Part shown: one piece after another, positions 43,201 through 55,200 of the stretch
Position numbering within the stretch: position 1 is the first letter of the stretch
Layout: each line of letters begins with the position of its first letter
Assembly: GCF_028583425.1 (NCBI RefSeq)
Contig: NC_072796.1
Span: 122,237,464-122,301,463 of the forward strand
DNA length: 64,000 bases
Reading direction: 5' to 3'
Source of the DNA: Eublepharis macularius
Taxonomy: Eukaryota; Chordata; Lepidosauria; Squamata; Eublepharidae
Made by a program: the position numbers and the translations under genes
The notes under the pieces: generated by a model
Databases searched by the model: none
Told to the model about the DNA's origin: nothing
Seen by the model: the letters and a program-made list of their open reading frames with translations, nothing else

Positions 43201-46200
43201 CCCCTTCAGGTTCCAGGGCTGCTGCCGGGCTCTGGGGCCAAGCTATTATTTATTATTGGTACATTTCCTGCTGCCAGGGTTTCTGGGAGTGGTGTGGTAG
43301 GGATCTTGAGGGCTGGAGGAGAGCCTGCTGGCCCCCACGAACAGCGAACATGTTTGTGAACAGGTCATGTTCGTCAATGTTCGTTGTTCATTGTTCATGG
43401 ATGGCAACGAACAACGAACGCCATGTTTGGGTTTTTTTCCTGTTCATGCCCATGTCTACTCCTTCCTACCCCCAAGAATGGGTGTTAAAATGGTCCAGGA
43501 CTAAGCTGAAACAAACAGTTGCTGCAGCTCTGCCAGCACTGCAGGGGCTGCTCAACTTGACCTGGCCAGCTATAACCTGGGGCAGACTGGCCATTATGGC
43601 CACTACTCCTGGAGGGCAGGTGTCTTCCTCTCACCTGGGCTATGGCCAGCCCGGCGTGCCCAAGCCTGCCAATGGGAAACTGGCACCTGGCCTGCCCAAG
43701 CCACACACAACAAGGGGAAGGCATTGTCCAGCCCACCCAAGTTCAGTGCAGAAACTGGCCCACTCAAGATCAGAGCAGCACATAGGAAGAAGTGTTCAGC
43801 TAGCTGGGCAGGCAAGCTACATCTTCTTCCCTTCCTCCTTTTGGTGGAAGGGACATTGTGGGCCAGGGATTGGGGCAGCCAGCCTCTTCCTCTTCTTTGG
43901 TATGGCCCTCTTCCAGGGCCATTTGTACCTCCCAGTCTGCTCCTGATTAACAAGAACAACAACAACAACATTTGGTTTATATACTGCCCTTCATGACAAC
44001 TTACCATCCACTCAGAGTGGTTTACAAAGTGTGTTATTATCCTCACAACAATCATCCTGTGAGGTGAGTGTGGCTGAGAGAGCTCTGAGAAGCTGTGACT
44101 GACCCAAGGTCACCCAGCTGGCTTCAAGCAGAGGGGCGGGGAATCAAACCCAGTTCTCCAGATTAGAGTCCTGCTGCTCTTAACCTCTACACCAAACTGG
44201 CTCCCTCTGCCTCCTTCTGCTCCACTGGCTTGTGAGTTCTGAGTGTCTTTTCAGGTCCAAGGCAAACGGTTGCTGTGGCACTGGCACATGAACAAGCAAG
44301 GTTGCCTTCTATCCTGTCAGGCCATTAATCAAGGGCTGATATTTGCAAGACTGGCAGTGGCTCTGTAAGGTCCCAGGAAGCGGTTGTTCACCTGTTCCCT
44401 GCTCTTATCTTTTGAACTTTGGACCTTCTGCATGTACAACAGATGCTCTGCCTCTGATCATCTGTGTTAGGGTTCCCAGTTACCAGCTGGTGGTGGGCAA
44501 TCTCCCAGCGGTTTGCTCCATTGCCCATTGATTGCTGGAGATCAGCAGGAGGTGGCAAATTGCCCAGCGATTGCAACCCGGGCAAGTGCACAGTGTGTGC
44601 GCTCCTAGTGGATGTCACTTCCTGAAGTGACATCATCACACTTGCAGTGTGCATGCTTTTGCACTTCACAGGGGTAAATTTAGGCCCCAAATATCAGCGG
44701 CAGGAGTGTGTACTTTGTACGAGCATGAATATCATCCGGCCGGTAAGTCCTGGATCCCCCCTCCTGCCAGGAAAGTATAGGGTCCTGGCAACCCTAATCT
44801 GTGTTCCACAACCCCTCCCCACACCTCCACTGGATCTCAACTTGGCTTGTTCCTGGTTGACAACAGTGCTTTGGGCACAGCCAGGGCTCATTTCGAGGGG
44901 GAACACGCAGGAACGCAGTTCTGGTAGTTCCCCAAAGAGGTCACATGTCAGGTGGCCCCACCCACCTGTCGGCCATTTTGGGCCCGTTTCAGTCTGGATT
45001 GGGGCCGAAACGGCTCGTATTGGGCTTCTGACGGGTGATGGATCAGTCTCCTACTCAGCGGCAGCCTGATCCTGACCATTTTGGGCCCCTTTTCGGTCAT
45101 TTTCAGCCTCTTTTTGCCATTTTGGGCTCAATTTTGGCACTGAATGGCCAGGATTGGGTCCAAAACAGCCAGGATAGATGATGTCAAGGGGTGTGGCATA
45201 TGCAAACCAGTTGTCCCAATGACACACTTCTGGTGATGGCAAGGGGTGTGGCATATGCTAATGATTTATGCTAATGAGCTATGCTAATGAATTCCTCCAG
45301 CTCTTTATCTACAAAATGACCCCTGGGCACAGACCATGTGGAATTTTCCTTGTCATCTGAAGGGCCAATCCATCCCTGCCTGCCCCATGAGAAGCTCCAG
45401 GCCATGTAGAAGGTGCCTGTGTGGTTCCTCCCCCTGCCACCAACATAATGTAAAAAAGGGGACCGTAGTCACCATACTATATCCTTCTCATTTGCCCTTA
45501 AGTGTGGGAGGGAAGACTTGTCCTCTCATTACTTTCCGGAGAAATGTGTCGCGGAACAGCAACTAACTTGATTGCCTGGTAATGAAGCTTCCCGCAAATA
45601 GCTTTTGTGATTGAGAATTACTTGCACCCACCGTTCACTGCTTTGTGTACTAACACACAGAAATGGGAACTGTCAATTACTCGGCGGTCAATCATCCAAG
45701 CAAATGCTGTCTAGACTGATTTTTAAAAAATTAAAATATGGTGCATAATTAGAATGATTCCAAGAGACTCCTGCCTCCACCCGCAGTTTCACGGCTGGTT
45801 TATCAGTGCTTAAAGGTCTGCAGGCATCATGGCACTGACATTCGCTTCTTAAGCTGTCATTGCAAAAATTGCTATGATTTATAAAGCAAAGGGGGAGCAG
45901 GCTTGATGTTATTAGCACGTTTTCTATCCATAGCTATAGTTCCTAAGGCTCATGCCTTCACTGAGCTGCTTTTTATAGGACTCTTATCCATGTACTGCTT
46001 CTAGAAATGACAGCACGGAGTTCAAAGCATGCCCCCAAAATCGGAAAGTATATTTGTTTTTATATTTTCATTTATACCCCACTTTTCTTGCTAATGGGGA
46101 CCCAAAGTGGCTTACAACATCATTTTCCTTTCCTCCACTTTATCATCACAGCAACAACATTGCAAGGTAGCTTAGCCTGGGACCAGCCCAAGGTCACCCA

Positions 46201-49200
46201 GCAAGTTTCCACACAGGCCTGAGGATTCGAACCTGGGTCCCCCAGATCCTAGTCTGACATTCCAACCCCTATATATGCCCACCAGAAATTTAAACTGATT
46301 TAACAATTCTCAAAACATAGAAAAAGCAGTGGTGACAGCCGGGGGTGGGGGGAAGCAATATGCACTTGTATAAAAGAGATACTTGAATAAAAGAAACAAG
46401 GGTCCTGGAACATGAGTTCATAAGTGTCACCTTATCTGGATGAGATTAGCAGATTTAGTCATTATGGAATAACAGTGTCCATTTAATGAATGAGAGCTTG
46501 TTTTCAAGTACATCTCCAGCTTTCCAAAAATTCCCTTTAGCTTCTATGGCTGAGCATCCTACACTGTCCAAAAGGGACAATGGGTGCAGTCCTAAGCAGA
46601 GTTGCACCCTAATGTGCAACATTTAACATCAGTGGGCTTAGAAGTAACCCTAAACTCTGTTTAGGACTGCACTACTAAAGCAGGGTTGGCCAGTTCCTTC
46701 AGCCTGGGTGAGGAATCTTCTCCCTGCCAAGTTGTGTAGAGACTGGACCCTCCCAGCGATGACATCATTGTTCTGCCCTTCCTCATGCAAATTGGACAGA
46801 GAGCATCTGGTCCTACCGGGAGGTGATGTGACCCCCCACTTAATGAGGACGACTAGCTATGGCCTTGCCCTTACTGCACTCTCTGCACAATCCCAAAGGA
46901 CTTGCTGACCCCAATTTAAGAAACTCTAGTCTAGATGGATGAAGCTGTGATCTCACCTATGACCTCTGCCATCATGAAGATGAGGCACATCACGGATGCC
47001 ATGTAGAGCTTGCGGCTGGCCTGCTGTTGCTCCCTCTTCCTGGTCTCATAGGCTGTCGAGCGGTCGTGGCAGTGGTGCAATGAACTAGACCCAGAAACTA
47101 CTGGTTCCTCACCACACTTCTGTTTGTTTGCATTATTTTGTAGTAGATTTGTGCTATGTGTGAGAGAGGAACAGAAGGATTATTCATTGCTAGGATTAGG
47201 TATTGTCTGCACTAAAAAAGTAACTTTGTGCAGCCAAACAGAATGGGGATTATGGGTCAATGGAGACATTCTGTGACAAAATCACATAGCATTATTTCAT
47301 TTCATTTATTTATTTATTATTTGTTTACAATATTCCCCACCTTTCTGCCCTCATCAGGACCAACAAGACAGCCAACAAATCATAAAAAACCTTACAAATC
47401 ATTAAAACCAAAAAAACCCCACATCATTAAAACAATTAACCCCAAGCTAAAATAAACACAAAAAACCATAAAAACAACAATTAAAACAAGGCAAAAAGGA
47501 GGGATCACTGAGGTAACTCCAGACGAAATAAAGAAGGCTTTACTTACTGGTAGAAGATGGCAACTGAAGGGGACAGGGTGGCTTTTCTCTCTGGGGAGAA
47601 AGTTCCAGAGCTTTGGGACCATGTCCGAGAAGGCAATTGCCACTCCCTAATTTCAGAGGGTGTGGGCACTCAAAGGAGGGCCTCAGAAGATGACCTTAGA
47701 GGATGGGTAGGCTTGTAAGAAAGTAGGTGGCCCTTTGGATATGCTGGACCTATAGGGTTGCCAGAAAAACCTGGCAACTCTCATGGCAGTGAGGAGTACA
47801 TACATTTGTCTTTCCTTCACACACAAGTGAAGTGCAGGATGTAAGAACACAGGTGCGGTATGTGCCACAACCCTCAATAAACTGAAGGTTTACCTGGGCC
47901 CTAAGAGCACGTGGGAGTAATCATGTCAACCTCCTGAGTCATTTCCTCATTTCAAGGTATCGACAGGAGCACCAGCCATATCAACAGAAAAATCACCTAG
48001 AGCCAACAGAAAGCCATTCAAATCCATCTGGATCTGGGCGTGGATCATTTTAATAAATCCCCTGTTCCAAAGTGTCTTGGTATCCCTGGAGAGCTTTGGT
48101 ATTCATACCAGTGAATTGTCATGACTTCCTCCAAAGAATCCTGTGGGCTGTAGTACTGAGAGTTCTATAGCACAACAAGTACTTCTGGGAGCTGTAGTAA
48201 ATGAGAATTCTATAACCTAATAAATGCTCCTGGGAGATGTAATACTGAAAATTCTAAAACATAACAAATGCTCCTGGGAGATGTAGTGCTTACTGAGAAT
48301 TCTATAATACAGTTTTTTACACAGGTAGGAGGTCTGTAATGTAAGGAAAGAGTTCAAAAGAGAGGGGTTGGTAAAGAAATAGATATTACTATATAGAATT
48401 CTTCCAACTCAGACTAGCTCAGAAGAGGAGCCTCTACCTTGACCCGGCCAATCTAGCCACCTGGATCCATGCCCCAGTAACATCAAGACTAGACTACTGT
48501 AATGCGCTGTACATAGGTCTCCCCTTGAAGACCTCAAAGACTCCAGTTGGTGCAGAACGCTGCTGCTCAATCATTGTCAGAAGCTAGGAGGAATGTGTGT
48601 ATTACTTGCATTCTGCAGTCATTCCATTGGTTACCCATCAGTTACCAGGCTCAATTCAAGGTGTTGGCTATCGCATACAAAGCCCTTCACAACCTTGGTT
48701 GCGTGGGACTGGCCCTCTCCCTATGCTTGCCACAGCAGCTTCGCTCATCTGAACAGAGCCTTCTGCAGGGACCACTTTGTAAATGGGCAAAATCAACAAC
48801 TGCTTGCACACACACATTCTCTGTTGCGGCTCCCACCTTATGGAATGGTCTGCCTGATGCAGTTAGGAGGAGTCCCAGTCTCCTGGATTTCTGCAAAGTA
48901 TGCAAAACTGAATTATTCAGGAGGGCTTTTTTATGTAGCTAGGAGGGCTGTACTCTAAGGAAATGGTAAAGCAATAGGGACTAGCAATTATACTAATGTA
49001 TATTGTTTGTGGCTTTAAGCATGTTCCTGCTAGGCGATTTTGGCGCTATTTAAATATGATATGTTTAATTACTTATGCTTTGTTTCAGCATTTTTCAGTT
49101 CTATATTGGTTTTCTCCTCATTTTCAAATTTCTGCAAATTTTCCTTTCCATACCCTATTGTATTGTTCATTGAATTTTTTAGCCGATAGATTTACAAACT

Positions 49201-52200
49201 GTAGTACCAAGAATTGTAGAAACTATCAATTCAACCCGGGAACTGTTTCCACATCCACAGAACTACAATTCCTGGGGTTCCCTGTAGGAAAGGAATTGTA
49301 ATTCAACTAGTTCGAGTCTATAGTAGACATGCTCAAAGGCTTTGAGGATCTATCTGTTAGTTTAGTTCTACACCATTTATTTACTAGCCTGTTATCTTAG
49401 CAAGTTTTACACATCACCGTGCATTTCAGCCTCAAATCAATCCCATGCCAATAATCCTCTCCAAAATCCCATTACAATTAATCAGGTTTCATAAGAACAT
49501 AAGAACATAAGCAAAGCCATGTTGGATCAGGCCAGTGGCCCATCCAGTCCAACATTCTGTCACACACAGTGGCTAGAAATCCAGTGCCATCTAAAGGACT
49601 GTCAGTGAGGCCAGGACACCAGAAGCCCTCCCACTGCCTTCCTTCCAGCACCAAGACAACAGAGCACCACCTCCCCACAAAGAGAATACCATCTATCTCC
49701 TGTGGCTAATAGCCACTGATGGACCTCTGCTCCATATATTTGTCCAGTCCCCTCTTGAAGCTGGCAATGCTTGTAGCTGCCACCACCTCCTGTGGCAACG
49801 AATTCCATGTGTTTATCACCCTTTGTGTAAAGTAGTATTTTCTTCTATCTGTTCTAACCCGACTGCTCAATAATTTCATAGAGTGCCCACGAGTTCTTGT
49901 ATTGTGAGAAAGGGAGAAAAACACATCTTTCTCTACCTTCTCTAACCCGTGCATTATCTTGTAAACCTCTATCATGTCTCCCCTCAGTCGTCTTTTCTCC
50001 AGGCTAAAGAGCCCCAAGCGCCTCAATCTTTCCTCATAGGGAAAGTGTTCCAACCCTTTAATCATTTTAGTTGCCCTTCTCTGTACTTTTTCCAGTGCTA
50101 TGATATCTTTTTTAAGGTGTGGCGACCAGAACTGTACACAGTACTCCAAATGAGGCCTCACCATCGATTTATACAGAGGCATTATGATACCGGCTGATTT
50201 GTTTTCAATCCCTTTCCTAATAACCCCTAGCATAGCATTAGCTTTTTTTATGGCAGTCGCACACTGTGCTGACGTTTTTAGTGAGTTATCTATCATGACT
50301 CCAAGATCTCTCTCTTGGTCAGTCTCCGCCAGTTCAGACCCCATCAACTTGTATTTATATTTTGGATTTTTGGTTCCAATGTGCATTACTTTGCACTTGG
50401 CTACATTGAATTAGATTCGCTTCTGGAAATGCTATGGGTTGAAATTACGGGCCCAAATGGAAACTTAACTGTGGGAGTTTGTTATCGCCCTCCAGATCAG
50501 AAAATAGAGGAGGATTATAAAATGATGACAGGATTAAAGATGGCTGCTAAACAAAAAAACTGTGTTGTAATGGGTGATTTTAACTACCCACACATTGACT
50601 GGGCCAATGGGTGTTCGAATCGGGGGAGAGAAAGTGAGTTTCTAGACTGTCTCAATGACTGTGCTATGGAACAGATGGTTACAGAACCTACTAGGGGAGA
50701 GGTGATCCTGGATTTGGTCCTCAGTAATGCTGAAGACCTGGTGAGAGATGTAAATGTGATTGCACCACTTGGGAACAGTGACCATAATGTTATTGAGTAC
50801 AACATATGTATAAATAGGAAATTGCCAAATAAGACCAACACAGCCATGTTTAACTTCAAAAGGGGTAACTTTTCTGAGATGAGGGGGTACGTGAAGAAGA
50901 AACTGAAAGGGAAAGTAAAAAAGGTCAAAACACTTGGGGAATCTTGGAGACTATTTAAAACTACAATCCTGGAAGCTCAAATTAAATATATACCGCTGGT
51001 TAGGAAAGGCACAAATAGGTTTAGGAAAAGGCCAGCATGGTTAACAAGCAATGTAATAGAAGCTGTAAAAGGTAAAAAGGATTCTTTTAGGCAGTGGAAA
51101 ACTAGTCGGAGTGAGGTTGATAAAAAGGAGCATAAGCTGTGGCAAAAAAAGTGCAAGTCTGTGATCAGACAGGCAAAAAGGGAATATGAGGAGCATATTG
51201 CAAAGAACATAAAGAAAAACAATAAACAATTCTTTAAATATATTAGAAGTAGGAAACCAGCTAGGGAGGCCGTGGGGCCCTTGGATGACCAAGGCGTAAA
51301 AGGATTACTAAAGGGTGATAGGGAAATGGCCGAGAAGCTGAATGCGTTCTTTGCTTCTGTCTTCACTGTGGAAGATAAGAAGTGCATGCCCACTCCGGAA
51401 GCACTGACTTTGGGAGGGGTTTTGAAAGACCTGAGTCACATTGAGGTGACGAGAGAGGAGGTTATGCGACTGCTAGATAATTTAAAAACTGATAAATCAC
51501 CGGGCCCAGATGGCATACATCCAAGAGTTCTGAAAGAACTCAAGTGTGAACTTGTAGATCTCCTCACAAAAATATGTAATCTGTCATTAAACTCTGCATC
51601 TGTTCCTGAGGACTGGAAGGTAGCTAATGTTGTCCCCATCTTTAAAAAAGGTTCCAGGGGAGATCCGGGAAATTACAGGCCAGTCAGCCTGACGTCAATA
51701 CCGGGTAAGTTGGTGGAAACTATTATCAAAAATAAAATTAGTGGGCACATTGATGACCAAAAGCTGATGAGGAAAACTCAGCATGGGTTCTGTAAGGGAA
51801 GATCTTGTCTCACCAATCTGTTAGAGTTCTTTGAGGGAGTGAACAAACAAGTGGACAAGGGAGACCCGATAGATATTGTTTATCTTGACTTCCAGAAAGC
51901 TTTTGACAAAGTTCCTCACCAAAGGCTCCTAAGTAAGCTCAGTAGCTATGGGATAAAGGGCCAAGTCCTCTTGTGGATCGAAAACTGGCTAATTAATAGG
52001 AAACAGAGAGTGAGTATAAACGGGCACTTCTCACAGTGGAGGGTGGTGAGCAGTGGGGTGCCACAGGGGTCGGTATTGGGTCCAATGCTTTTTAACTTGT
52101 TTATTAATGATTTGGAATTGGGATTAAGCAGTGAAGTGGCTAAATTTGCAGATGACACGAAATTGTTCAGGGTGGTGAAAGCCAGAGAGGATTGTGAGGC

Positions 52201-55200
52201 ACTCCAAAGGGATCTGTCGAGGCTAGAAGAGTGGGCATCCATGTGGCAAATGAGTTTCCTGAACTGTCATAAATTTGCTAAGCTCATAACTAAAGGCACC
52301 TTTGTCAGCTCTTGCTTGGGTCGATGAGCCATTGATATTACTACAGTGTAACTCAGATTGAAGTACATAAAATACATCAATCTGAAGTGAGACATTGCAG
52401 GGTTTGTGTCAATATCCCTTAGATATGACTGTGATAAACCACCCCGACAAATATAAATTTTTATGATAAATGTACAGAAGTCTTCTCATATGTATAGATT
52501 TACAGGATACTTTTAATGAATGATAATCTGGTACTTTTCTTGGTTGCTGCAGGGGTGGCCTGCTTGAATCAGGAAGAGAGTTTTTTCCACGTTGTGGCTC
52601 CTTTCCCCCCCTTACTGAACAGATGTGAGTCGCTACATCTGTTTTCTTCAGATAGCACCTAATGCTGTGGGACCAGTGTTGTTCAATGGTTCCCAGTGCA
52701 CTAGACCAGGATTGAGGAGTCTCAAGTTCAAATAAATCTATCCTTGTCATTAAACTTACTGGATGAACTTGGGCAATCATTTTCTCATCATAAGCTACCT
52801 CACAAGTTTGTTGTGAGGATAAAATGGAAGAGGGGCTTGAATCCTACCAAAAATCTCTACAGATCAAACGATTTCTGTCCACAGAACATGGCGTCGCTGT
52901 CTCCTGCTGTAGTCCAAAATGTCCCCTAAATGTCAGGAGACAGGAAATCCCTAGAAACAGCAGGAGAGGGGGGGGCTGGGGGTCTGTTGTGGGAGTGGGG
53001 ATTCAAAAATCACCCCTGTTCCATGTATGGGTATGATCAACAGGATCCAACCCCATACACATCACCCTGAGTTCCTTGAAGAGGGGAAGTTGGAGTAAAA
53101 ATATAGTAAATAAATAAATACAGCACAAGTTCTTTAACATTGTGGGCAGATGTATTTCACCTGTCCTGTAAGGCATCAGGAAGTGACGTGGATATAGCGA
53201 TACACATTCGAGTTCTACCATTCTTCCCCCTTTTCAATGTATCACTGTCTTAAGGCATAACCAAGTACAAGCTAAGGGAGGTGCCTGTATTGCTTCCCAT
53301 CTATTGCATGGCCTAACTAAGGCCACACCCTGGGGGTAGGGTGGGTTAGTGGTTAGAGCTGCCAGCTCCAGCTTGGGGAATTCCTGAAGATTTAGGAGTG
53401 GAGCCTGGAGAGACTGGAGTTTGGGTGAGGGAGGAAGTGAGCTCAACAGGGATGTGATTCCACAGAGGATAATCTCTGAAGCTGAAGAGCCAGGGTGGTA
53501 CATTGGTTAGAGTGTCGGACCAGGATCTGGGAGATCCCAGATTCATATTCCCCCCTCTGCTATGGAAGCTTGCTGGGTGACCTTGGGCCAGTCACACTCT
53601 CTCAGAGCTAAACTACAAGAGACGAAGTACACGAGGATGCTCACGTGAAGAGAGTCGCAATGTTAGCTGGGAAGCTGAGTTTTAAAAGAGATCAGAAGAC
53701 GCTGTCAATTTCCCCTCTCTACAGAGCCAGCAAAGATCACTCCTCAGAGGGTTTGTTTATTTCCTCTTCGCCTCCTAGAAGGGGAGGTGAACTTGACAGA
53801 GTCTTTGGGAGGCAAAGAGGAGCGATCTGAGGAGTGATCTTTGCTGGCTCTGTAGAGAGGGGAAATTGACAGAAACGTCCGACCTGTCTTTTAAAACTTG
53901 GCTTCCAGGCTAACATTGTAACACCCCTCATGTGCACATCCTCGTCTAATTCGTCTCTTGTAGCTTAACTCTCAGCCTAACATAACCCACGTGGTTGTTG
54001 TAAGGATAAAACAGAGCAGAGCAGAACAATGTAAGCTGTTCTGGGTCTGCTCTGGGGAGAAAAGTGTAGTAGAAATGAAGCAAACAAATAGAGAAACGGA
54101 ATGTTTCTTGAATGGGAAAGCCAATGGTTTGCATGCAGAAGATCCGGGGCACCTTCTGTGGAGATCTTGGCTAGCAGTATTTGGAAAATCATCTTGGTGA
54201 TCAACTGGCCATTAGAACAGGCACAGCAGTGCTAAATGGGTCCATGTTCTGGCTCTGTTCAAAGCATATGTTCTCAGCAGAAAGAAGCATGTCTTAACAA
54301 ATCAGTTTCGTATCATGGTTAGAGTGCTGGGCTGTGGCCCAGCTGTCCTGGGTTCCAAATCTCACCCCTTGCCATAAAGCTTGCTGGATTCTTGGGTCTG
54401 TCACTCTCTCTCTCAGACTCACCTACCTCACAGGGTTGTTGTTGTGAGTATAAAATGGAACAGAGGAGATCCAGGTGTGCTGCCCTGAGCAACTTGGATC
54501 AAAGGAGGCATGAAAATGCACTGGATAGATAGGGAGCACCTGAGAGATATTATAGATCTGACAGGTTCAAAGAATATATTTGCAAGTGGTTCTGATCCTT
54601 TTTTTTAAAGAAAAGTTTGCATTCTCCACTTCTGTAAATAGAACACAGAAAAAAATAACCCTGCATTCCCTAGAGTGTACATCTGATTTTCTACTTCAGA
54701 TGCTGCATTAACAACACTTGCAAGTGATACAAAAGGCATTTGAAAGATGATTCCTGATAATACCATTACAATTCGATCTTAACTAGGCTTGCTCGGAAGT
54801 AAGCCCCACTAAATGCAACAAGGCTTACTTCCAAATAAGCATGCCGGGTGCTGCAACTAAACAGCCTGATACTATGCATATTTACTCAGAAACGAGTCCC
54901 CCGGGGCACACGGGCTGGCAACCCTTTGGGGGCATTTAACGAGAAATATTTGGAAAGAGGAATGTGAGCCAAGACGATATCTTTTCAGCTGTATTCTAGA
55001 GCTTGTTTATCTCATATTTGTAGACTATTCTGAAAAAGTGGTTAAGTTTGTAGATTTCAGTGCAGCCCCCAGAACTTGCCAGCTTCATTATTCTGCCAAA
55101 GAAGAAGTGACAGTGTGAAATAGATGCCGGCTGGTTACCTGTTCATTGTTAAGGAGTACTTCTTGGCGTCGCTGTCATTCACAAGGCAGGTTCTTTCAAG

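Noticed and set aside
43350..43946. 198-codon plus frame
   Set aside because: It spans a transposon end and flanking intron, has no domain and competes with open frames on the other strand.
50315..50410. First 32 codons of the 670-codon frame as part of the CR1 protein
   Set aside because: They are the antisense of the inverted CR1 3' half; the EN similarity begins only after 50411.
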